Made by a program: the position numbers and the translations under genes. The notes below the pieces were generated by a model. It was not told where the DNA came from and did not search any database. It saw only the letters and a list, made by a program, of their open reading frames with translations. From positions 18,459,001 to 18,523,000 of the forward strand of contig CM036618.1 in assembly GCA_020746105.1 (NCBI GenBank): a stretch of 64,000 nucleotides of DNA, read 5' to 3'. This DNA comes from Trogon surrucura. Taxonomy: Eukaryota > Chordata > Aves > Trogoniformes > Trogonidae. Shown here piece after piece: positions 35,701 through 47,833 of this stretch (positions are counted from its first letter, which is position 1; each line of letters begins with the position of its first letter).

Positions 35701-36587
35701 TAAAGGTGTTAAATAGTATTTAAATAATAATTAACAACAAACACCTCATGTAAGTTATTGTTATTGAAGGGCATGTGCTCCTGATTATGGCTTCTGTCCT
35801 TGTGCTTCACCACATCTTACCCTCTTACCTCTCCCGCACAAAGGACCTTGCGTGTGCCTCCCATGCTTCCTACCATGATCAAGACTTCTTGGGTGGAAGG
35901 TATTGCATTGAAGAGCAGGCATGAACCTGAATGATGGCCTTTCCCATGGACAGGCGGCCTCTCCCTTTGCATACATAAGTCCTGCTTCTGATTTCAACTG
36001 AGTCGATTCCTGTGACTTCGACTAACCAAGTGACTGATCTGATCACCCACATGACCACCCACGGGGATGCACGTCACATCTTGCACGGTGTTAGGGAACA
36101 CCGTTAGCGTTAACAACCGTGTCTCAGTGACACAGTTTCTGGGGCAGCCATCTTTTGCCCAAACCTTCACCAGGCCAGCTCTTGCTAAATTGTGTTCCAA
36201 GGCTTAAACAGCCCTCAACTGAATTATCCACTACAAAATATTAATTTTGGCTGAACTTGATTAAAAGAAATGGCAGAAAACATGTTATTTAATCATGAGT
36301 GAGTTGTTGCCTTTGAATTTGGTCTAATTAAACATCAGGTCAGATTAACTAGTCAAAGGGTCTTGCTTTTTTACCAGGTCTTAAAGTAATGAATAGTTTG
36401 CTAAGTTTTGAATTCTTCTAAACAGAGTATTTATTGCTTAGGAAAACTGCTTTTAAGGGTTCGCTCAAACCAAGACAGTACTTTTTTTAATTACACAGTG
36501 AAAATTATTTTAAGAGGTGTTTTTTTTTTCCTTTTACTTCTTATCTATATTTTAAGAAGCTTTGAAAGGATTAATTAAATTACCTGC
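29761..36587. other. unique non-coding stretch
   Basis: No gene is supported over about 6.8 kb. GC rises at 32600-33700, where overlapping open frames of 100-170 codons occur on both strands (for example 32988-33506), but they match no protein I know and look compositional. AT-rich stretches at 34480-34720 and 36240-36420 contain several TAAT/ATTA cores. No young transposon is present. Confidence 0.5.
36085..36104. other. 8-bp hairpin in a CpG-containing patch
   Basis: ACGGTGTT, loop AGGG, AACACCGT form a perfect 8-bp stem. A second small stem GTGTC/GACAC follows near 36120-36135. The patch has about seven CpGs in 80 bases. This may be a protein-binding dyad; no function is assigned. Confidence 0.5.
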
Positions 36588-36770
36588 TGAGGTAGGTAAA
36601 TGTTACTATCTCTACTTTTCTGATGGAGCATCTGAGGCACAATGCTGTATAAAGCCTGAATCCACCATGTCTCTGTTTCAGAAAAAGTCAAGGAAGATCA
36701 GCACCTGCCAGGGAGCAATTAATAGATTAACAGAATCAAGTATGAGTGGCTTTCCCAAGGTCAAACAATA
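36588..36770 (-). mobile_element. MIR-like SINE relic, interrupted
   Basis: The plus strand shows the complement of the MIR 3' core: GAGGTAGGTAAATGTTACTATC, then ACTTTTCTGATGG, then TCTGAGGCACAATG, and about 95 bases later GTGGCTTTCCCAAGGTCAAACA (MIR complement: gaggtaggtactattat, attttacagatgagg, actgaggcac, gtgacttgcccaaggtcacaca). The middle (about 36645-36740) is an insertion or unrelated. The comparison is from memory, and the element is old and diverged. Confidence 0.5.
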
Positions 36771-39700
36771 ATGTTACAAGCAGACAGTTGCAGGCATTTG
36801 AGTTAATGAGTTACTGATGGTGAGATGAACTGTGAAAGCTCACACGTGCTCCTAAGTCACAAGTGATGCACATGGCGATACAAACCGCCGTGAAAGTTAA
36901 GTGTTTGTGGAGCCTTAGGGTTGCCTTGCCATGGCTCAGCTGATTTCCTAGGTCACCGCAGCATCTTGATAGCTGGCAGTCCTGTGTCCCTGTGTCAAAG
37001 TCCTGCCCGCTGTGGTGGAATCCATGGGGGTTCAGAGATCTACTCTGCAGATCCAGACATGGGAAAGGACCTAAAAGAGCCAGTTTGGCTCTGGCTGTTC
37101 TCTGCAGTATCTGTGGACTTTGATGATTTCCACATCTGAAATCTGAAACATTTTCCTATACTTAAGGAAGTGCTTCACTTAAAAAACACCTCCATCAAAT
37201 ACAGTCTTCATGTCGGTTAAGTAGTTTTTAGTAAAAGTGGCAGAAATTACCATTCATCTTTATTTAATGATAAGCCCCTAGAAGAACCATCACTCATCTG
37301 CAAGCTGAGAACAGCCCTTCATCTTGCACTCTTTCTGCTTTCTGTTCATCTGTATCCCAGTCCTCATCAACAGTCTCCCATGGGAATTGTTATATTAAAA
37401 ATGTAATGACAGAAATGTTATTTCGTACGGGACTGTTCAGGAAACCAAAGAATGCTGTGCAGATGTGCGTTTGAAACCTCTAGGAAATACACTGCTCTGT
37501 TTTGATAGATTTCTCTCTAAAGCTCTAATTAACCACAGTCAGCAGCACGCTTGAAAGGGTTAAAGGAAAATAGGTTTGAGGAAACATTTGAAGCCACGTG
37601 CAGGTGCTGCACATTTGGCAATACAGTTACACTCATACTTGCAAAAAACGCAATGGGAAGTGTGTCAATCTCCTCTCTTTGCAGATACACATAAGTCTGT
37701 GTAAGCAAGACGCTGGTTGCCACATAATTAGAGCACAAGGCTGTGTCCCAATGCCCCAATTTCTGTTTGTGACCCTGCAGTGGCCTGGCATGTGACAAGG
37801 GACAAATCTTTCAACTCCTCCAGGTCAGTGCCACCACAAAGCAGGGTGACCACACGTGGGTGTGAATTGCTCAGTGCTGCAGTGTTAAAAGAGCTATCAA
37901 GTTGCCAAGTACAAAGCTCAGTGTTAGTCACGATGTTATCATCTTCCTCGCTGTTGAATTTGGGTATCTGCTATGTCCAGTTTGAGATCTTGGAGCTTAT
38001 CTGCAAAGTGCATTGCATGAACACCTGATAGTCTGTCTATTTCCTTTTTTTGCTGCTTCTAAAATTTCTTGGGCTTCTACACAAGTCTGAGGAACAAATT
38101 TCAGTAAGATGTATTGACTTGCCAGAAGCCTATCTACTTTGCTAAGATGCATTTCTTCAACTCTGCCTTCTGTGTGGAAAGCACAGACAATAGCAGGCAT
38201 CAATAACCATATTTTTAAAAAGTTATATATAATGTATGAAAGTATAATGCATTAGATAGCTATATTTGAAAAGTGAACTGCATATATTCATATATTCATA
38301 TTTATTTTCATCTATAAAGATTGCTCCTTGGAAGGAGAAGAGAGAAAAAAGAAAGATCAACATGTGACAGATGCACATCAGGCAAGTGGGTTGTCACACT
38401 GCAGGGAGGTGTTGAGATATCACAACGATGGGCATGCTGTACAAACCTGAGCAGAACAAAATACGCTGTTTGGAAAATTGAGCAGACGTAGAAATCATTA
38501 ACTGACTTAGTGAGAAATGGTGCTGAGGTGAACTGCAATTTTTAAATAATATGCAATCTGGAGGCGTCTCTGTAAAACAGGTGTTAGAGTTTCAAGTTGA
38601 ACTTTTTACATTTGTCCCTAAAGGCAGATCTGTTAAGTTTTCTCTTTGTGAAGGTATAGGCTTGAGGGGAATCACCTGTACCACAGCGGTATCCTTTGCT
38701 CTTAGAAATGGAACTGCAATCTGCTGCCCATGCTGCTCTGAACTGACCTTTGAGTCTGCTCTTCCAATCCAGTATCTGTTTTCTGAGCCTAAGCTTTAAG
38801 TCACAGGCTTTGCAGCAGTCTCCCCAGACAGCTTTGAGGCAGTTCATCAAAGCAGGTGGAAGGAAGAGTATGTTGTAATAGATCTTTCATTCTTGCATAT
38901 GAGTAACGAGGAGGAACAAAACATGCTGTCTGTGGACATAATTTTTCTTTAGAAACCAACCATACCAGGACTATAAATATAACCAATGCATTACAGGTGC
39001 GACATACAGTCTTAAATATTCTTCTGTGATGCCAAAGTGTGTGTATTGGTGTGATTTTGGTATGGATGGAGAGAAACACTGTCTTTTATTTTTGTGACAG
39101 CTCAAATACTGTGTTAAACAAATTACCCCCAGGACATCTCAGATGTTTTTATTGTCTGAGCAGCTCAATCCAAACGATTAGTTTGTGTTCAACGGTAAGT
39201 TGAGTTTTTTAGAGTACTGCATGATTGCAGTTTAGCCAGTGTCTCAGAATTTATGTTTCTGTTTCGCCTGCTCAGCATTAATATTGCTCATTCACTGGTC
39301 AAGCACTTCCTAAAGTGGCCCATTCCCCTTCTCAGTACCTGCACTCCGTTCCCCATCAAAGCCTCGCTTTCCTGGTAGCTTTTGCATGTCCTGAAGGATG
39401 TGTACCTCTAGCTGAGATAAATTATTCCTCACTGGACATATTCCAGCAGCATTCAAGAACTTCCAGACACCATTCCGAAATGAGTATGAAGTTGAAGCTA
39501 GCAGCTCTGCTGCCCAGGAGATTGAGTTGCTGTCGTATTGCATCTGACTTGCATCAGATCAGAGTTTAGGATTTGGGTGATTTGTTCTTCAGATTAATGT
39601 CAATCTGTTTTAAATTAAAACACCCTGGGGCAAATCTTTTGCTATGATCAATGAACTGTCTGGCTGCAGTCAACCAACATTACAACAGACATGAATTTGG

Positions 39701-42039
39701 CCTCGTGGTTCATTGCCTCATCCCCTACAACATCACTTTCTTATGTGTTTCAGACATCAAGCCTTTGATCCTATAAGTTGTTGACTATCTTCCACTGAAA
39801 TCTGTGAGAATGGAGGGTGCTTCAGTGTTCAACACCTTGTTGGTTTGAGTGCAAGAAATGGACCACATATCTGCTCTACCTAGCATATAATTATGGTGTA
39901 TCTGTGAGCAGGAAATCTGCTTTGCACCTGTTTTATCACAGGAACAAAAGGCGCAGGAAGTATTTGGAAAATGAGGAACACACCTGTGTGTGAGTGTATA
40001 ACACAGCATCTTTATATATAATCATTTGCTATAAGTCATGTCAGAGTTGACAAGCTGTTTTTCAACTTCATGTCACCACTGCCTGATGCATCTAATTAGT
40101 CCTGTTCTCCAGCTGACAAATATCAGCTGCTCTTACTAAAACACGGTTTCTCCCTTAAGCACATCCCTCTGGCAAAGTAAAATATTAATTATTCTCTTTT
40201 TTAAATTTAATGATTATTCATGGGTGCTAATGTCAGTACACAATGAATGGGTAAGTCAATACCACAAAATATTGAAAGTGTTGTTTCTGAAACTCTGCAG
40301 CAGCTGAGACATACAGAGCCGTGCAGGAAATGAATGTGGCAGCTGTGACTGGGCTGTGCTGACAGTCATGCACGCCACTGATGAGACTCAGAGCCCTGTG
40401 ATTTGGTGGAGGGAGGCACTGGGCCTGAATGTGGCAAATGTACCTTCTCTGCTCAGCTCAGACACTGGCACAGTTTATAACTGCATAAATTGCATCACCT
40501 TTTACTCTGCATATTGCAATTACAAGGCACGGAACGGGACAGAGACTGAGGTGCCTAGATAACTCTGCAGGTCTGAGTTGTGTGGACTTGTACTGTTGCT
40601 GATTATTTGGGTGGTGTGAGTCTGCTGGAGCTTCTTGGAGTCTCACCGTCCTCCCTTCTGCCCTTTATGCCAATGCTTGTGGGAGCTGGTGGTGGGCTCT
40701 ACTCCTAACTCTCTTTCATGCTTTGCCCTACAGCTTCAGTAATTCCTTCTTCCCCAGCCTGCTGTCATCCCTCCGACAGAAGAACACAGTCCTTCACTGA
40801 GCAACTGCGTGCCCTTCTCTGCCACATCAGTAGGTTCCACATGGATCCCATTTCTGTTTGCTTTCTCTCCAGCTGACCACGGCCAGTGTCTGTAAGCCTT
40901 CCTTTCAAAGCCAACTGTCTGTATGCTGGCCCTCAGGAAGATCCATATCCACAGCTTAGGAAATGGGCTCAAAACTGGACGCTGAGCATGGAGATATATT
41001 GTAATTGTGCTTTCTGAGACCAGTTATACCAGTTGTACTCACCCTATGGCATCCTTAGCTGTTCATTCAAAAACGAAGTTGCCCATCTTGCCCACCTTGT
41101 TGCCACATTGATGTGAAGGCTGATGCAGTCACGTTCTTTCCTCCTGGAGGAGGCTTTTTATTTGTTCTGTCCAGACAGGTTTGCAGCTGGACTCGTTTGC
41201 TGGCTCCATGCAGGAGCTGATGTAGCTTTGTAAGCCCTTATGGTTTGTGCCGTTCAAAGCGTCGTGGACAACTTTGAAGCTGTTCCCTTCCTCAGGTGAC
41301 ATTTCAGGGTATGGAGACTTTTAATGTCTTCTGATCAGTGCAGCTCGATTCATCCAGCCCTCTGTGCGGATCAGAAAGATGCTGAAATACAGGAGGATGT
41401 CCTGCAGCCATTCCCTGCCTTATTTCAGTTTCTCACCTTGCCATTGATCTGACTTTCTGACCGAGCTTCTTTGTGAATGTTTTCTAGCATGACTAGTGTT
41501 TTCTTATCCAGATCACACAGCCCAACATGACTGCAGCCCAATGTGCTAGACTTGTCTTGCCTCCCTTTCTGTAGTCAGTGAAGTAGTTGGAGTTCAGTTG
41601 ACTTGCTGAGCCAGGACTGAAATAGCAACTGACACTTTTTAGAGCCTGGTCCAATATTTTTGCAATATGTAGATGAAAATTAAACTCGTTCCTAGAGCAG
41701 TACATTTTAGAAGCCCAGAGTGTTTGCAAATATATTTGTTGTAAAGATAAGAATTAATAACATCTGTTTGCATTGCGAGTGCCCTGCTTAGCACATGGGA
41801 TGCAAATAACTACGCCTGGGCACCTGCCACATATTTAGGTTGTGTTTTTATTACATGAAAATTTACATGTCTCTCTTGTGTTTTCAAGTGTATAAAAAAA
41901 TAACACCTGATGGAGGTTTTGAAGAATGCTGGGAGTTTGCATGTTAGATACCTGCTAAAGGTCCAGCTCTTGACCAAAAAACCTGAGGTGGGTAGGATCA
42001 ATGTGAACATGAAAGCTCCCAAACTGGCAGTCATGGAGG
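36771..42039. other. unique non-coding stretch
   Basis: No gene or recognised transposon in about 5.3 kb. Open frames are all under 100 codons. A short (ATATTCAT)-like repeat lies near 38284-38305. Confidence 0.5.
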
Positions 42040-42380
42040 ATATTCAATCATTATAATTATTTCCAAGTAATTTAGCATATCTCTAACTAAATTATGAGGT
42101 CATCTTGATGCAAAATAATGTCTAATTAGACACAATCCCTTTTCAGATACTCGTAATAGATTCCAGAGAAAAACCTTTTGGCTCTTATTGGGGTCTTTTA
42201 ATTCTTAATTTACATTTTTTTTTTGAGCAAACCGGGTAAATCAATCTATTTGAATTAATTAGCATTTCTTCCTTAGTTTCCTACTCTCCCTCCCTGTTAC
42301 TCCTCTTTTTCTTCCCCTTATTTGAATATTACTCTAATTTATTCGTGTTTGTTTGCAACCAGTGCATAATGATTTCAAGC
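42040..42380. promoter_or_regulatory. homeodomain-site-rich block, candidate enhancer
   Basis: Dense TAAT/ATTA cores occur without simple-repeat character: TAATTA at 42054-42059, the palindrome CTAATTAG at 42122-42129, TTAATTAG at 42255-42262, and other ATTA/TAAT cores near 42095, 42117, 42155, 42200 and 42335. The stretch ends in CAACCAGTGCATAATGATTTC. This pattern is common in deeply conserved developmental enhancers, but the functional reading is inference. AT-richness alone raises the motif count. Confidence 0.3.
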
Positions 42381-43180
42381 CATAGGCGGGCAAGAGGCTG
42401 CAGCACAGGAAAGATTGCAGCTCTGGGAAGGAAGGAAGGAAGGTCTGCAGAAAAGTTGTGATGGTCACCTTCAGTCAGTTACAAACATCTTCTTGCGTCA
42501 GGACTGGGAAGGGCAGCAGCAGAGTTAAGCGGGATTGTGAGGCTGAGGTGGGACAGAGTAGCAGAACAGTGGGAGAAACCGCTGCAACCACAGAGAGGGA
42601 AAATGATAAGCACCCAAGCAGGAAAACAGATTGATCTGCTATAAAACGTTTTAAGCTGAATATTGTTTCACCTTGGTACTTTATAAGAAAATCCCTATGA
42701 GATCAGATTTGCAAAGAACATCTGGGCAGCATTCACAGAAGTATATCTCATCTTTATTAGTCAGTGTTTGTATAGCCACTTGATTCTTCCAGTATTTATA
42801 CATATCTATTTTTTTTACCTTACGCAAATGTACCTCATGCTCCATAGCAGGCTCTAGTACATGCTCGCCCTTTCTCCCTTGGAGCTGTGAATCTCTCTAG
42901 CCAAGAGAGGCAACGCTGACCAGTGGTTTGAGCTGTAAGCTGAGTGCCAGCAACTCCTGATATTTTCTTGTCCTGGTTCTTTTCCTAACTTGTTCATGTT
43001 TTCTGCATCTGTCAAGCAGTGGAGAATTTTATCAGGACAGTGGTGTCACAGTGTCATGGAAAAGTGACAAGAAAGCCATGTTTTGCACGTGGTCTGTAAT
43101 GTGAGACACTTTGGTTTTGTTTGGAATGAGAGTGCTCAAAAACCAAAGAACCCTAAATTAGCAGGTGATTTTGTCTTGTT
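42381..43180. other. unique non-coding sequence with (GGAA)4
   Basis: A short GGAA tandem (42426-42442) lies in purine-rich sequence. Nothing else is recognised. Confidence 0.55.
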
Positions 43181-43300
43181 GTTTTCCTCATCTATATAAG
43201 ATGTGTGACAATGCTTATATACCTAACTCCCTTGGATATTGCAAAGATTAATTCTTGTTTGGAAATGCACTTTGAAAATAGAAATTGCTAAGTAGCATTA
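43181..43300 (+). mobile_element. MIR-like SINE relic (3' half)
   Basis: TTTTCCTCATCTATATAAGATG, then ACAATGCTTATATACCTAACTCCC, then GATATTGCAAAGATTAATTC, then ATGCACTTTGAAAATAGAAATTGCTAAGTAGCATTA follows the MIR/CORE-SINE 3' half (tttcctcatctgtaaaatggg, ataatacctacctcat, ttgtgaggattaaatg, gcgctttgaaaactataaagtgctat) in order. The match is from memory. The head of the element is missing. Confidence 0.6.
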
Positions 43301-44236
43301 ACTCAATCAGAAATTGTTTTTCTGTTAAACAGGATCTTTATCTTTCCTATAACTTGCCTCTGCTGATCTCAGCTTGTACTTAATGTATTTGGAATTAAAT
43401 CCAATAGGAGAAGCTCAGATTCAGGGACAGAATGACCATGAGAGAGGAGGAGGGCTTTGTAAGATAGTAGATTGCTGCTTGGAGATGCAATCTATAATCT
43501 CAGTTTGAGGTCTAGATCAAGGTGAAATAGTGCTCTGGCCTAATAGATGCATTCATCTAATTTTCTGGTCAATTAAAAATCAGCACAGACAATGCATGAA
43601 GACTGGGGAGATTAAATAGAATCTACAGAACAAAAGTATACAAAGAAACTGAGTCCACTATGTTGGAGCAATCTGGGCAGTCCTGGTAAGAGGCAGTGCC
43701 CATTCTAGGAGCTTCTCTGTGCTGAATGAATTGTGAAATTCAAAATTGTTTTTACACTAATAAATTAAATAGGCCAGAAAACTCTTCTCTGGCCCCACGG
43801 CCAGATGGATTGTCATGGCTTTTAACCGTACATTCTCCTCCTCTGCCACCCCAGCAAGGTGACCCATCCAAATCGTGTACTGGGAATGGTCCCTGGCTAT
43901 TGCTGAGAAGTGTGTGGGCATTGATTGAGAGGGAGCTGGTTGCCATGGGACAAGCCAAGGACTGCACTAACAGTAGAGCAGTGGGGTGACATTGTGCCAG
44001 TACTTGGGCCCATGCCTTGGCCCTTTTTGGTTGCCCAGTGCAAATAGCCCCTATGTCTCTGACTCATGGATGCATCCTACTGTTCATTCAGCCCTTCCTT
44101 GAATTCTTGGCTTGAGTCCTTGTTTTATTTGGTCGTCTCACCATTGCCAGGATCTGAGCTGCCTTCTGGAGCGAGTCAGACCACCTGCAGAGGGAGCAGA
44201 GGGAGACATGCAGTCCTTCAGCATGGTGGGAAGCAC
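43301..44236. other. unique non-coding sequence
   Basis: No gene is supported. An 87-codon frame at 43726-43989 is not recognised. Confidence 0.5.
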
Positions 44237-44543
44237 AGAGCTGTTTCTCAATGATGTCCAATGATAAGACGAGAGGCAACGGGTGCAAGCTGGAGCACAG
44301 GTGGTTCCATGTAAATGTAAGGAAAAACTTTTTCACTGTGAGGGTGACAGAGCACTGGAACAGTCTGCCCAGAGAGGTTGTGGAGTCTCCTTCTCTGGAA
44401 ACATTCAGAACCCTCCTGGATGCATTTCTGTGTGACCACAAAAACGTGGTCTGTGTACCCTAGGTGATCCTGCTTCGGCAGGGGGTTTGGACTAGATGAT
44501 TTTTCGAGGTCCCTTCCAACCTCCAACATTCTGTGATTCTGTG
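44237..44543 (+). mobile_element. CR1 LINE, 3' fragment
   Basis: This is strongly 5'-truncated. It begins at a block equivalent to [14 protein letters not shown], then [31 protein letters not shown] and [10 protein letters not shown], ending in a short altered C-terminus and TAG (44461-44463). The 3' region has GATGATTTTTCGAGGTCCC and two ATTCTGTG octamers ending at 44543. It belongs to the same tail group as 5410-6219 and 63249-63746. A 70-codon frame (44251-44463) is uninterrupted, so the copy is not very old. Confidence 0.93.
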
Positions 44544-44899
44544 TATGCTTGGCTGGATGGTGCGTGAAGAGTAAAAGGGTTGGTGCTCTGCCTCAACAGA
44601 TGAGTGCATGTACAGACCATGATGCAAATGCCTTCACAGGTCAGTTGTCTGAGCTGTCATTTCTCAGTCATAGCCAAGTTCTTAGGCTGCAATAACTTTG
44701 AAGCAAGGGAGTGGGTCTCAGCTAATAAATGCTTTCTGTATGCAGAAGGCAATAGAAGTTGGGTAATGCTATAGCTTTGGAAAGTGGGATGGAAAGTGAT
44801 TATGAAACCTAAATAACTTATTCTAGAAGAACTAATTTCTTCTAATTTGCAAAGCTAGAGTGCCATGTAGATCTTTTGTAGGTTTCTGTGTGTAGTTAT
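44544..44899. other. unique non-coding sequence
   Basis: Nothing recognised between the CR1 fragment and the L1-type relic. Confidence 0.5.
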
Positions 44900-45100
44900 A
44901 CATACAAGTGTATTTATTTGACAAAACACTGGGAAAATGGGATGATGATCTGAAATTAGAGGCTGACTCAGATGACTGGAATTTAATTTGTCAGCAAGTG
45001 AAATTAGTAGCAATGAATAGAAGACATAAAATGACTTTATCAAATTTCCTGCACAGATCTTGTTTTACAGAAGAAAGAATGTGTAGCACATAAAACCAAC
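44900..45100 (+). mobile_element. probable L1/Tx1-type LINE relic (ORF2 C-terminal part)
   Basis: The frame at 44908-45093 reads LGKWDDDLKL, then DDWNLICQQVKLV, then NFLHRSCFTEERM. L1 and Tx1-clade ORF2 proteins carry KWEKDLG, an EEEW..IC.xV block and a FLHRxxxTPxRL block in this order and at similar spacing, downstream of the reverse transcriptase. The frame then ends, and only a vague C-K-x-x-x-x-F-x-x-W remnant follows to about 45165. L1-type relics are scarce in birds. The match is from memory, covers about 50 residues, and lacks the catalytic domain, so chance cannot be excluded. Confidence 0.45.
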
Positions 45101-47814
45101 TCAAAATATTATAATAAATGTAAAATGATAGTAATTTTTAGCATATGGGAGAAAGAAGTGAAAAAAAAACCCCAAATCCCAGTTCCAGAAAAGTGCAAAT
45201 TTTGTCATTTATGTTTAAGCTCTCCCAGTCCCCATGAACTACGTGGGGAGGCCTGAGTGTACAACCTTCTTGTCCTCTTAGCAAGAAAAGCTTTTCAGTA
45301 CTGCAGACTATTAGGTCACGTGTAAATGAGGCACACACTTAACTGATATCCTGAACTGGGCTGCCTGTTGCCACAGAAGCCAATGGCAAATTTTACATTA
45401 TCTTAAATCAACCTTCAAATAACAACACCTGTTGCACGGCAACTTTTGTTTCTTATTAGGAGAAAGGTGTTCTCCAGCTTTTCAGACTTGCAAGGACCTC
45501 CGGAAAGGTTCTCCTTGGAAAGGAGAAATCACGAGATGAGGCCAAAACATTTAAAAGGCTTTGACAAGTTTTCTTTCAAGCTTTGGAAGCTTTCTAAATA
45601 ATTGTGAAATTCACAGATTCTTTCTGCCTATGACAATATAAATTGTTCTGTGATTCGTATTGATAATAGCAGCTGAGAGACAGATGATCAGAGGTCTAGC
45701 AGAAAGCTAGCAAATTTTTGTTGCTTGTAATCTTTAACTGAGATAGAATAACTTTAAGGGGACAAATAAGAGTCTGAGAAATCTATTAAATGCAAACTGA
45801 GCTGGAATGAGTATGATATCTCCTACTGGGACAACTAAAATGCAAAAGCCCATCTAGAAGCTAGGAACAGGGGCTGGGCTATGGAAAAATAGAAACCAGC
45901 ATTCCTTGGCCTGGGAAGCAGATGTAGTCATGAAATGATTGTAGACTTGAGAAGCATTATTTCTCTGCAAGTATATGCCCTCTAATTCACCTGAAAGATT
46001 CTTATCTCTTTTCCCTCCTAAAGCATGCATATATATCTAGATTACTCAAACAGATTATTTTGCTTCCTTTCATGCTTCAAAACCTATGTTTTGCTGTTGT
46101 AAGAGGGCTTTTCACTAGTGGTTTCAAGTTGCTGTGGAGACTGTCCCAAAGTAGACCTGTTGGCTGCATCCGGACTGGAGTTCAGGCACGGACATGGGTG
46201 TGGTCATTGTATTGGAAACACAGACCCAAGCTGAAGATCGTCAGTGCAGACCTCTGTGATAGAGAGCATTTAGTTTATCTCATTGGGGCTCTTATGTGAC
46301 ACCCTTGCAGCACTGGCTGAAGCCTTTCTGCTGCATTGTGTGTGGGGAGGAAGGAAGGGAAGGTGGCATGAACTTGTGAAATATGCAGTGCCCTAGGTCC
46401 AAGGCTTAACAAATGCTCTCCTTGTCTGGCTCCACCTCTAGCACAAGAAATGTCTTCAGTTCCCTCATGTCTGAAGTTTTCATGGCCTGGTTTGTACTCT
46501 GCTTGGGATATCAGAAAACCAGCCTGAAAACCAGACTATGCTCTTGAAAAGGTGATCTCTGAATATATCCATAGTGCTGGCTTTACTACCCCTCTGAAGC
46601 CAAAGGTCTCCTTTATCAGCCTCCTGTAAGATGTTATAGCTTGTGTTCCAGGCAGTACACAGTAAATCTCTGGTAATTACAAATAATTGGGCATACCTCA
46701 AACAAACAGGGTCTTTTTTTCCTTAGGAACATGGACACTGTTGATGGACCTTGCTTAGGATGAGCAAAGACAGGAATGGTTTCTTCTATCCAAAGACTAA
46801 GAGAAGTCTTGTTGTTTTAAGAACAACTTTACTAAATAAAGTCATGGAAAAATAGGCCTTTGATACAAATGGCTTAGACCCTCATCCTGCTGTAGCTGCT
46901 TCCTTATGACAGTAATGTGTGTGACACAGTCAGAGCTTCACATGGTTGCCAACCCTTTCCCTCTGTTTTTTTTTTTTTCATGTTTTAAAAGCCATTTCAA
47001 GTGTGCATGTGAAGATTCCAAAAATATTAATACAAATGACATTAAAAGATGTTTCTGCTGCTCCTATTTAGACTGTTCTTGGCAGAGGGCTGGGGAGTTC
47101 AGATAGAGCTGCCCAGGCTTGCCAAAGCCAACTGAGCAGCAGGTTTCCCCCCTCAGCCCTCCACCATCCAGAAGGGAGAAAAAGTCTGTCAAGCCCTAGA
47201 TAAACTTCGAAAACATTAACAGGAAGAAGTGGAGAACAGTCTAGAAGCCAGATGGGGTGGGGAGAGAGAGGAAAAGATCTGGGCAACTGTGAAATGGTAG
47301 AGGGGACAGGATTTATCATGGGATGGTAGGGAGGGCTGCAGAGGGGATTAAAAACAGGCAAATGAACATTACTGGAGGCTGATGATATTACAAGGGAAAT
47401 AGCTGCTTGCTGCTGGCTGTGTAGGAGGCTTGTCAGACTTGGGGAAGTAAAAGCATAGTGCTTACATCAACAGGATTTTATTTATTTTTTTAATGGCATC
47501 TGGTCCTGTGTTGCATTTGGGCATGATATTTAGTGACCTACCTACATGTGACACATTTGCTGTAGGCAGTGTTGGTTGCTGCAGCTGGCAGGGACAGCTC
47601 TGGAGCACAGGAGCCCAGTACTGTCCCAGCCCTGAGCAGGTCCAAGCTGGGTACATCAGCGTCTGCACAGGAGGTGTCCCACTGGTGATTTAAGCCGTGT
47701 GAGTTTCAATGTTCCAGCCTGAACTTTGGGTCTTGGGAGCCACTGTACTGAAAAGAAAATGTGTATTTGATTATGAGTGAAAGTGAGTGCCTGAGAAGTC
47801 TTCAGCAATTTGGA

Positions 47815-47833
47815 AAAAAAAAAAAAAAAAAAA
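47815..47833. repeat. poly-A (19)
   Basis: A19 lies in unique sequence. A retroposed body would lie at its 5' side (before 47815), but I recognise none. Confidence 0.85.
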
